A stretch of DNA of 6,468 bases from DASTHS01 sp035718085. Its GTDB lineage: Bacteria > Actinomycetota > Acidimicrobiia > Acidimicrobiales > Palsa-688. How positions within the stretch are numbered: position 1 is the first letter of the stretch; each line of letters opens with the position of its first letter. The position numbers and the translations under genes are program-made. The notes below the pieces were generated by a model that was given only the letters and a program-made list of their open reading frames with translations, searched no databases and was not told where the DNA came from. The stretch lies in NCBI GenBank assembly GCA_035718085.1, contig DASTHS010000270.1, positions 1 through 6,468 on the forward strand, given 5' to 3'. This document shows positions 1-6,468 of the stretch, one piece after another.

Positions 1-1
1 C

Positions 2-898
2 TGCGGGGCGTGCAGCGCCGGGCTGTGGAGCTGCTGCGAGAACTCCAATCCCAACGCCGGCGCAGCCGAGAAGCTCTTCGGCCACCCCGTCAGCGGCATC
101 TTCGGCTACTCGCACCTGACCGGCGGCTACGCCGGCGGGCAGGCCGAATATGTGCGGGTGCCCTTCGCCGACGTCGGGCCGTTCAGGGTGCCCGACCACC
201 TGAGCGACGAGCAGGTGCTGTTCCTCACCGACATCCTGCCGACCGCCTACATGGGCGCCGACATGTGCGACATCTCCGACGGCGACGTGGTCGCCGTGTG
301 GGGGGCCGGCCCGGTCGGCCAGCTGGCCCTCGACAGCGCCCGCGTGCTGGGCGCCGCCAAGGTCATCGCCATCGACCGGGAGCCCTACCGGCTCAAGATG
401 GCGGCCGACGCCGGCTACGAGACCATCGACTTCTCGACCACCGACGTGCGCTCCGCCCTGCTGGAGATGACCGGCGGGCGCGGCCCCGACGCCTGCATCG
501 ACAGCGTCGGCATGGAGGCGACCCACGGCAGCCCCCACGTCGCGGCCTACGACCGGGTCAAGCAGGCGGGCCGCATGGAGACCGAGCGGCCCCACGCCCT
601 GCGCCAGGCCATCACCTCCTGCCGCAGCGGCGGCGTGGTGTCGGTGATCGGGGTCTACGGCGGGTTCATCGACAAGTTCCCGAGTGGCTCGTTCATGAAC
701 CGCTCGATCACCCTGCGCACCGGGCAGTGCCACGTGCACCGCTACCTGCAGCCACTGCTCGAGCGCATCGAGCGCGGCGAGATCGACCCGACGCGGATCA
801 TCACCCACACCCTGCCGCTCGAGCAGGCGCCGCACGGCTACGACATCTTCAAGCACAAGCTCGACGAGTGCGAGAAGGTGGTGCTCAAGACGGGCTGA
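2..898 (+). CDS. Zinc-dependent NAD-type alcohol/formaldehyde dehydrogenase, 5'-truncated
   Basis: This is the C-terminal 298 residues of a medium-chain zinc dehydrogenase; the reading frame is open at the left edge, so the start and catalytic-zinc N-terminus are outside the window. The fragment opens in the structural-zinc loop: Cys at fragment residues 1, 4 and 12 fit the last three cysteines of the family's CxxCxxCx7C motif, followed by the CENSNPNA stretch. D77 in FLTDILPTAY matches the conserved Asp near the catalytic zinc. The Rossmann motif GAGPVG is at 101-106, and the acidic D125 at the end of the second strand favours NAD over NADP. The YDRVKQ/ERPHALRQAI and VYGGFIDKFP segments are typical of the subgroup annotated as glutathione-independent formaldehyde dehydrogenase-like (COG1063). 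The likely reaction is cytosolic oxidation of an alcohol or aldehyde with NAD; the true substrate cannot be read from sequence. An internal GTG at 152 is not the start, because homology continues upstream. It is followed by the FNT channel gene on the same strand. Confidence 0.9.
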   Translation, partial: CGACSAGLWSCCENSNPNAGAAEKLFGHPVSGIFGYSHLTGGYAGGQAEYVRVPFADVGPFRVPDHLSDEQVLFLTDILPTAYMGADMCDISDGDVVAVWGAGPVGQLALDSARVLGAAKVIAIDREPYRLKMAADAGYETIDFSTTDVRSALLEMTGGRGPDACIDSVGMEATHGSPHVAAYDRVKQAGRMETERPHALRQAITSCRSGGVVSVIGVYGGFIDKFPSGSFMNRSITLRTGQCHVHRYLQPLLERIERGEIDPTRIITHTLPLEQAPHGYDIFKHKLDECEKVVLKTG

Positions 899-926
899 CC
901 TCCGTTCGCCACCCGGCACCACCGAC

Positions 927-931
927 AGGAG
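927..931 (+). promoter_or_regulatory. Shine-Dalgarno AGGAG ahead of ATG 937
   Basis: AGGAG lies 5 nt before the ATG at 937. It is the only good ribosome-binding site between the dehydrogenase stop (898) and the FNT frame. It serves a 12-codon ORF and not the GTG at 972 directly, so it matters for deciding how the FNT channel is translated. Confidence 0.6.
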
Positions 932-936
932 CACCG

Positions 937-975
937 ATGATCGCCGACCCCGCCGCCGTCCCCGCCCCGGCGTGA
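937..975 (+). CDS. 12-codon leader ORF, or the frameshifted true N-terminus of the FNT channel
   Basis: ATG at 937, with AGGAG at 927-931, encodes MIADPAAVPAPA and stops at TGA 973-975. The stop overlaps the GTG start of the FNT gene as GTGA (972-975). Every codon after the ATG ends in G or C, as in neighbouring genes, whereas the FNT frame over the same bases reads Arg/Pro-rich and looks non-coding. Two readings are open. It may be a leader peptide that brings ribosomes to the GTG by stop-start coupling. Or ATG 937 may be the real start of the channel, with a single-base indel (sequencing error or real mutation) in the C/G-rich bases around 955-972. The Ala/Pro/acidic composition would blend smoothly into the channel's N-terminal tail. 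Confidence 0.4.
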   Translation: MIADPAAVPAPA

Positions 976-1829
976 CCGACACCGCCAGCCCCTCGGCCAC
1001 CGACGACGCGGAGGCTGCCGACACCCCTGCCCAGCGCGTCGCCGCCGAAGACCCGGCCGGCGAGGGGCCGCTGGCCGACGCCTTCGACCGCATCGTGCTG
1101 GAGGGTGCGCCGCGCCTGCAGCGGCGGCTCCCCGACCTGCTGGCCACCGGCGTCGTCGCCGGGGTCGAGGTGTCGCTCGGCGTGCTGGCCCTGCTGGCCG
1201 TGGAGAACGCCACCGGCAGCCCCCTGCTGGGGGGGCTGGCGTTCTCGTTCGGGTTCATCGCCTTGCTGCTCGGCCACAGCGAGCTGTTCACCGAGGGGTT
1301 CCTCGTGCCCGTCGCCGTGGTGGCCGCCGGCGAGGCGTCGGTCTGGCAGATGCTGCGGTTCTGGGCGGGCACGGCGGTCGCCAACCTGGCCGGTGGCTGG
1401 CTGCTCACCCTGATCGCCATGCAGGCGTACCCGCAGCTGCACCACACCGCGATCGAGGCGGGCACCTACTTCATCGACACCGGCTACACCGCCCGCTCGC
1501 TGTGCCTGGCCATCGTCGCCGGGGCGACCATCACGCTGATGACCCGGATGACCAACGGCACCGACTCCATGCCGGCCCGCCTCATCGCTGTCGTGGCCAG
1601 CGCCTTCCTGCTCGCCGGCCTCAAGATGTCGCACTCGATCCTCGAATCGCTGCTCATCTTCTCGAGCCTCCACGCCGGGGCCACCAGCTTCGGGTACGCC
1701 GACTGGGCCGGCTGGTTCGCGTGGACGGTGCTCGGCAACGTCATGGGGGGCATCGGGCTGGTCACCCTGCTGCGGCTGGTCCGCAGCAGGCGCATGCTGG
1801 CCCGCCACCGCGAGGAGGCCGCCGCCTGA
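972..1829 (+). CDS. Formate/nitrite transporter (FNT) family channel
   Basis: A 285-residue inner-membrane protein of the FNT family (FocA/NirC/YfdC-like pentameric channels for formate, nitrite or related small anions). Residues 1-50 form an acidic, Ala-rich cytoplasmic tail. Six hydrophobic segments follow at roughly 56-78, 84-118, 126-150, 174-192, 202-232 and 245-270, then a basic C-terminal tail. Family marks visible are LGHSELFTE (100-108), NG at 195-196, KMSHSILES (218-226) with H221 at the position of the conserved central pore histidine, and GNVMGGIGLVTLLRLV (255-270). It resembles the YfdC-like branch more than FocA itself, so the substrate is uncertain. The GTG start at 972 is the only start codon in this frame between the dehydrogenase stop and the first membrane segment, but it lacks its own Shine-Dalgarno and overlaps the stop of a short upstream ORF. 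It lies 73 nt behind the dehydrogenase and probably shares its transcript. Confidence 0.88.
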   Translation: MTDTASPSATDDAEAADTPAQRVAAEDPAGEGPLADAFDRIVLEGAPRLQRRLPDLLATGVVAGVEVSLGVLALLAVENATGSPLLGGLAFSFGFIALLLGHSELFTEGFLVPVAVVAAGEASVWQMLRFWAGTAVANLAGGWLLTLIAMQAYPQLHHTAIEAGTYFIDTGYTARSLCLAIVAGATITLMTRMTNGTDSMPARLIAVVASAFLLAGLKMSHSILESLLIFSSLHAGATSFGYADWAGWFAWTVLGNVMGGIGLVTLLRLVRSRRMLARHREEAAA

Positions 1830-1839
1830 CCCACCACCA

Positions 1840-1868
1840 TTGACCATGCCAGTGACGAATGGTACGGT
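1840..1868 (+). promoter_or_regulatory. Sigma70-type promoter for the metal-dependent hydrolase gene
   Basis: TTGACC (1840-1845) and TACGGT (1863-1868) are separated by exactly 17 bp and match the housekeeping -35 (TTGACA) and -10 (TANNNT) patterns. Transcription would start near 1875, giving a leader of about 20 nt before the ATG at 1897. The segment is AT-richer than the surroundings and lies in the gap after the FNT stop. A 5-bp dyad ACCAT (1843-1847) / ATGGT (1859-1863) sits inside the promoter and could be part of an operator. Assignment is by eye. Confidence 0.5.
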
Positions 1869-1885
1869 GTGTGGTGGTACGAGCG

Positions 1886-1892
1886 AAGGGAG
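1886..1892 (+). promoter_or_regulatory. Shine-Dalgarno AAGGGAG that fixes the hydrolase start
   Basis: AAGGGAG ends 4 nt before the ATG at 1897. The in-frame alternatives upstream, TTG 1840 and ATG 1846, have no such site and fall within the promoter elements, so 1897 is preferred. Confidence 0.6.
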
Positions 1893-1896
1893 CGGG

Positions 1897-2736
1897 ATGA
1901 GCGACGCGGTGCCGATGCGGGAGCTGGAGTTCGACCAGTGGGTGGCCGACCTGCCCCACGACTTCGCCGGCGACCTGGTGATGAGCCACGTCCTGGCGGT
2001 GCTCTCGTCGGTGTTCCCCGACGGGGAGGATTACTTCGTCCGGTCGGTGCGCGCCGGCGCCCCGGCGGTGACCGACCCCGGGCTGGCCGCCGACGTCGAG
2101 GGGTTCGTCGGCCAGGAGTCGATGCACGGGCGTGAGCACCGGGTGCTCAACGAGCGGCTGGCCGAGCTCGGCTACCCCACCCGGGCGATCGGCCGGTACG
2201 TGCGGGGGTTGACGCGGGTGCGCGAGAAGGTGCAGGGCCGCCGCGGGAACCTGGGGTTCACCGCCGCCCTCGAGCACTACACGGCGACCCTGGCCGAGCT
2301 GCTGCTCGGCGACCCCGAGGCGCGGGCGGTCATCGGCCACCCGGGGGTGCGTGACCTGCTGGTGTGGCACGCCCTCGAGGAGGCGGAGCACAAGGCGGTG
2401 GCCTTCGACGTGTTCCGGGCCAACGGTGGCTCCGAGTGGCTGCGGATGCTCACCATGGTCATCACCCACCTGACCTTCGTGCTCGAGACGGGCACCTGGA
2501 CGCTCGTCTCGCTGGCCCGCGACCCCGAGGCGCGCGCCCACCCCGGGGAGGTGGCCCGCGGGCTGTGGCGGCTGCGGCGGTCCCCGTTCACCTCCGGCCG
2601 GGCGCTGCGCATGCTGGCGCAGTACACCACGCCGGGGTTCCACCCCGACCACCGCGACACCACGGCGCTGGTGGCGGAGTGGCGGGAGCGGCTCTTCGGC
2701 GACCGCGGCGCCCTGGTGGAGGCGTTGGCCAGCTGA
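1897..2736 (+). CDS. Metal-dependent hydrolase, PF10118/COG3687 type
   Basis: A 279-residue protein recognised as the predicted metal-dependent hydrolase family PF10118, a mostly helical family with a ferritin-like pattern of Glu/His ligands. Candidate metal ligands in order: E44 in FPDGEDYFVRS (40-50), E74 and H77 in GQESMHGREH (72-81, with E80/H81), E126 in ALEHYTA (124-130), and E161/E162 and H165 in WHALEEAEHK (157-166). The family's C-terminal PGFHPD motif is at 246-251. No signal peptide is seen; a moderately hydrophobic stretch (about 183-206) could pack as a core helix. The biochemical substrate of this family is not established, so 'hydrolase' is a family label, not a demonstrated activity. 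The ATG at 1897 is chosen over in-frame TTG 1840 and ATG 1846 because it has a Shine-Dalgarno. It has its own promoter and is probably monocistronic, since the next gene runs convergently 22 nt away. Confidence 0.85.
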   Translation: MSDAVPMRELEFDQWVADLPHDFAGDLVMSHVLAVLSSVFPDGEDYFVRSVRAGAPAVTDPGLAADVEGFVGQESMHGREHRVLNERLAELGYPTRAIGRYVRGLTRVREKVQGRRGNLGFTAALEHYTATLAELLLGDPEARAVIGHPGVRDLLVWHALEEAEHKAVAFDVFRANGGSEWLRMLTMVITHLTFVLETGTWTLVSLARDPEARAHPGEVARGLWRLRRSPFTSGRALRMLAQYTTPGFHPDHRDTTALVAEWRERLFGDRGALVEALAS

Positions 2737-2758
2737 CCACTCGCCCGCCCGTCTCCGC

Positions 2759-3862
2759 TCAGAGGGGGAAGCGGCGGCGGATCCAGTCGGCCAGCAGCGG
2801 GTCGGTCACCCGCACGGTCGGCCCGTCGGGCACCACGTCGCCCCGGTCGAGCAGCCGGCGGCGGGCCGCCGCCGCAGCGCCGCCGGCCACACCAAGCAGC
2901 GCAGCCTCCGCCCCGTAGACCGACCCGGTGTGGGCGACGGCCCGCAGCACCGCCTTGTCGCTCTCGGCCATCTGGCTGAACAGCCGCTCCAGGGGCTCGG
3001 CCTCCCTGGCCCGGAGGCCCTCCAGCGCAGCCGCCCAGGTGGCGGCGTCGACGGTCGCACCCGGGTCGGTGTAGGCCCACACGGCGTCGGCCAGCTGCAT
3101 CGAGCGCATGGGGTGGCCCCGCCCGACATCCCAGACCAGCGCGGCGGTGGGCCCGGGGTGCCGTCCGGTGCGCTCGAAGCCGGCGGTGACCACCTCGTGC
3201 ACCGCCGCGAGCGGCAGGGGCGAGATCTCGAGCAGTTCTGCCTGGCCGTAGAACGGCTCCGCCCGCGACGTGAACAGCGTGCGCATCATCGACGGCTGCG
3301 ACCCGGCGACGACGATGCCGACCTGGCGGTAGCGGTGCTGCAGAGCAGTGCGCAACGCCCCTGCCGCCGCCGGCACGCGCGAGATGAAGGAGAACTCGTC
3401 GATGACGAGCAGCGTCTCGTGGCGGTCGGCGGCGGCCACGAGCACGTCGAGCACTGCTGCGAAGCTGAGGGCGGGGTCGGGTCGGTCACGGGGCTGGCCC
3501 CGCAACTCGACGCGGAGCATGCCGAGGTTGACCGCCACGGTGGCCGCCACCGCCCGCGCCGCCCGGGCGAAGGGCCCGTCGGCCACTGCGGCCAGCGCCT
3601 GGTCGAAGCGGGCGGCCACATCGGCCATCGATGCCACCTCGTAGAGGTCGACCCACACCACCGTCGCCTCGGCGCACTCGGCGGCGAGGCGGCGCAGCAC
3701 GCTGGTCTTGCCATACCGACGGGGCCCTAGCAGTGCGGTGACCCGTCGGGCGGTCACCTGGGCCACGAGCTGCGCGACGAGGTCGTCGCGACCGACGACC
3801 TCCTCCGGCTCGAGAGGACCCTGGAACGGGAACGGCGACGGCTCGGCCCGGCGTGGTGTCAT
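2759..3862 (-). CDS. Solitary AAA+/STAND-like ATPase with C-terminal winged-helix-like region
   Basis: A 367-residue cytosolic P-loop ATPase, counted from the ATG at 3862. Following a VVGRDDL lead-in (22-28), the Walker A motif is GPRRYGKTS at 46-54, Walker B is LLVIDEF at 151-157, and a sensor-like VVAGSQPSMM lies at 185-194. The SRAEPFYGQAELLEISPLPL stretch (199-218) matches the SPLYGR-PL region of the 'archaeal ATPase' family PF01637, but has Gln where Arg is usual. The C-terminal third (about 300-367; SDKAVLRAV, RRRLLDRGDVV, VTDPLLADWIRR) looks like a winged helix, as in ORC/Cdc6-like and related ATPases, so nucleic-acid or partner binding is plausible. The cellular role is unknown. Start choice is uncertain: ATG 3862, GTG 3868 and TTG 3898 are in frame, none with a clear ribosome site; TTG would put a regulatory dyad inside the gene. 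It lies behind acs on the same strand, with a 68-nt gap rich in dyads. Confidence 0.82.
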   Translation of the reverse strand: MTPRRAEPSPFPFQGPLEPEEVVGRDDLVAQLVAQVTARRVTALLGPRRYGKTSVLRRLAAECAEATVVWVDLYEVASMADVAARFDQALAAVADGPFARAARAVAATVAVNLGMLRVELRGQPRDRPDPALSFAAVLDVLVAAADRHETLLVIDEFSFISRVPAAAGALRTALQHRYRQVGIVVAGSQPSMMRTLFTSRAEPFYGQAELLEISPLPLAAVHEVVTAGFERTGRHPGPTAALVWDVGRGHPMRSMQLADAVWAYTDPGATVDAATWAAALEGLRAREAEPLERLFSQMAESDKAVLRAVAHTGSVYGAEAALLGVAGGAAAAARRRLLDRGDVVPDGPTVRVTDPLLADWIRRRFPL

Positions 3863-3881
3863 CCGCACATGCCGGTCAACC

Positions 3882-3896
3882 GTACAGACTCTGTAC
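3882..3896. promoter_or_regulatory. Perfect 15-bp palindrome, operator candidate B
   Basis: GTACAGACTCTGTAC has 7-bp perfect arms around a single central base. It lies 20 bp upstream of the ATPase ATG (3862), within the probable leader or initially transcribed region. In the form GTACA-N5-TGTAC it shares its architecture with the second dyad at 3905-3919. It is AT-richer than the surroundings and has no following T-run, so a protein-binding site is more likely than a terminator. The binding regulator is unknown. Confidence 0.5.
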
Positions 3897-3904
3897 AACT
3901 GTCA

Positions 3905-3919
3905 CTACAGAAAGTGTAG
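3905..3919. promoter_or_regulatory. Dyad CTACA-N5-TGTAG, operator candidate A
   Basis: CTACAGAAAGTGTAG has 5-bp perfect arms separated by 5 bp. Its centre (3912) is 23 bp from that of the palindrome at 3882-3896 (centre 3889), about two helical turns. It overlaps the -10-like box of the ATPase gene, so a bound protein would block RNA polymerase. It could also form a small transcribed hairpin behind acs, but the stem is only 5 bp and no T-run follows. Confidence 0.45.
3913..3918 (-). promoter_or_regulatory. TACACT -10-like box for the ATPase gene
   Basis: On the minus strand TACACT agrees well with the housekeeping -10 pattern and would start transcription around 3906, leaving a leader of about 44 nt to the ATG at 3862. 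No good -35 hexamer is found 16-18 bp upstream (CCGACG at 17 bp), so the promoter would be weak, activator-dependent or not real. Its position inside the dyad at 3905-3919 supports regulation there. Confidence 0.3.
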
Positions 3920-3930
3920 CGCGACGAAGA

Positions 3931-5895
<1,965 letters not shown>

Positions 5896-5900
5896 CTGCG

Positions 5901-5911
5901 TCCCCCACCTC
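5901..5911 (-). promoter_or_regulatory. Ribosome-binding region of acs
   Basis: On the minus strand this reads GAGGTGGGGGA. GGGGGA ends 5 nt and GAGGT ends 11 nt before the ATG at 5895; either could pair with the 16S tail. It supports 5895 as the acs start. Confidence 0.45.
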
Positions 5912-5927
5912 GTTGTCTCGGGATGTG

Positions 5928-6468
5928 TCAGCGCCTGCGCCCGACGGCGATCGCGCGCACGGCCAGGGGTCCGAACCTAGCCGCCACGCCCGAGAGCGCC
6001 AGCTCCCGCACGTCGCCGGGGGGCGCCAGGGCCGCCACCGCAGCGGGCGTGTCGGCGACCACCACGACCCCCCGGGTGGCGGCGGTGCTGGCACGGGCCA
6101 GCCAGTCCCGCGCCGGCCCCGGGTCGGCGATCCGGGTCGGCGTCGTCGCGCCCCGCGCCGGTCGGTGCGCCGCCATCCCACCCGCCGCCGCCGGTGGCCG
6201 CCCACCGCGGGCCACCGGCACGGCGACGGGCTGCAGGGCGTCACCGCCGTCGGCGGCCACCAGGCGCAGCTCGTGCCAGCGACCGTCGCTCCACTCGAAG
6301 CGGTCGGCCGGCAGCGACGACACCACCCCGACGGCGACCACCACAGCGACGGGCAGCCCGGTGGGCAGCTCGCCCACGACGGCGACCATGGGCCCGATGC
6401 CGAGCGGTCGGGCCGGGTCGTCGTCGCTGTCGTCGCCGGCCACCAGCGGGCCGAGCACCTCCGCGGGG
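5928..6468 (-). CDS. C-terminal part of an unassigned protein, possibly MidA/NDUFAF7-like SAM methyltransferase
   Basis: The last 179 residues of a minus-strand protein; the frame stays open to the right edge, so the GTG at 6458 is probably internal. Coding is supported by almost exclusive G/C third positions in this frame, while overlapping frames read Arg/Pro-rich. Features (numbered from the edge): hydrophobic strand-like VAVVVAVGVVSSLP (40-53), DRFEWSDGRWHELRL (55-69), an Ala/Pro/Arg-rich low-complexity region (84-118), then RDWLARA and RGVVVVAD (120-139) and a short C-terminus ending in GRRR. The pattern LP-DRFEW-DGRWHE followed later by WL-RG-VVVAD recalls the MidA/NDUFAF7 class I SAM methyltransferases (COG1565), but the usual ANE(L)LD motif before the LP is not evident and the C-terminus is short. 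The SAM-binding part would lie outside the window. It is 32 nt upstream of acs. Coding is likely; the family call is tentative. Confidence 0.6.
   Translation of the reverse strand, partial: PAEVLGPLVAGDDSDDDPARPLGIGPMVAVVGELPTGLPVAVVVAVGVVSSLPADRFEWSDGRWHELRLVAADGGDALQPVAVPVARGGRPPAAAGGMAAHRPARGATTPTRIADPGPARDWLARASTAATRGVVVVADTPAAVAALAPPGDVRELALSGVAARFGPLAVRAIAVGRRR

Noticed and set aside
10..975. A long open + strand frame of 321 codons over the dehydrogenase
   Set aside because: It is Arg/Pro/His-rich, has no family resemblance and overlaps the recognisable dehydrogenase in another frame. Only its last 12 codons (937-975) are kept, because they have their own Shine-Dalgarno.
1229..1235. 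G7 run in the FNT gene as a frameshift site
   Set aside because: The reading frame is continuous and keeps family motifs on both sides, so nothing shows slippage or an error there.
885..1847. A 320-codon minus-strand frame opposite the FNT gene
   Set aside because: Its composition (Gly/Gln/His/Arg-rich, no hydrophobic core) is typical of antisense shadow frames in GC-rich genes; the plus strand encodes a clear membrane protein.
1840..1896. N-terminal extension of the hydrolase to TTG 1840 or ATG 1846
   Set aside because: These codons fall in the promoter hexamers, lack a ribosome site, and the added peptide has atypical codon and residue use; ATG 1897 has AAGGGAG in front.
2277..3080. A 267-codon minus-strand frame spanning the hydrolase/ATPase junction
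   Set aside because: It crosses both stop codons of two well-supported genes and has shadow-type composition.
3863..3898. N-terminal extension of the ATPase to TTG 3898
   Set aside because: It would place the palindrome at 3882-3896 inside the coding region, has no Shine-Dalgarno, and adds residues unlike the rest of the protein.
3900..3930. Intrinsic terminator for acs
   Set aside because: The only hairpin (CTACA/TGTAG) has a 5-bp stem, low GC content and no T-run; a regulatory dyad explains it better.

Overview
The window is a compact, very GC-rich stretch, with strong G/C preference at third codon positions and GTG starts. It looks like chromosomal DNA of a high-GC actinobacterium. An Acidimicrobiia-like lineage is my guess from the protein flavour, but no marker gene here proves it. 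I see no rRNA, tRNA, CRISPR array, insertion sequence or phage gene.

Layout on the + strand: (1) the 3' part of a zinc-dependent, NAD-type alcohol/formaldehyde dehydrogenase (2-898), whose N-terminus lies outside the window; (2) a 12-codon ORF with its own Shine-Dalgarno (937-975) that runs by a GTGA overlap into a formate/nitrite-transporter (FNT) family channel (972-1829); (3) a well-formed promoter (1840-1868) followed by a ferritin-like metal-dependent hydrolase of the PF10118 type (1897-2736).

Layout on the - strand, read right to left: (4) the C-terminal part of a protein with weak resemblance to MidA/NDUFAF7-type SAM-dependent methyltransferases (5928-6468, open at the edge); (5) 32 nt downstream of it, a full-length acetyl-CoA synthetase, acs (3931-5895); (6) a solitary AAA+/STAND-like ATPase with a C-terminal winged-helix-like region (2759-3862), which converges on the hydrolase gene with only 22 nt between the stops.

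How the genes may work together: the dehydrogenase and FNT channel are adjacent and codirectional. They would make sense as an aldehyde (possibly formaldehyde) oxidation step plus a monocarboxylate (formate) channel; this is inference. Acs activates acetate, so the window has a small-carboxylate theme, but the two groups are on opposite strands and need not be coregulated. The hydrolase and the ATPase have no evident pathway link to them.

The most notable unexplained structure is the AT-richer gap in front of the ATPase gene. It holds two dyads of identical architecture (TACA-N5-TGTA inside 5-bp arms) with centres 23 bp apart, one overlapping a TACACT -10-like box. This looks like a tandem operator and suggests that the ATPase is tightly regulated, perhaps by itself. 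The second notable point is the start of the FNT gene, which is either translationally coupled or frameshifted. I did not find a convincing multi-gene novel system.
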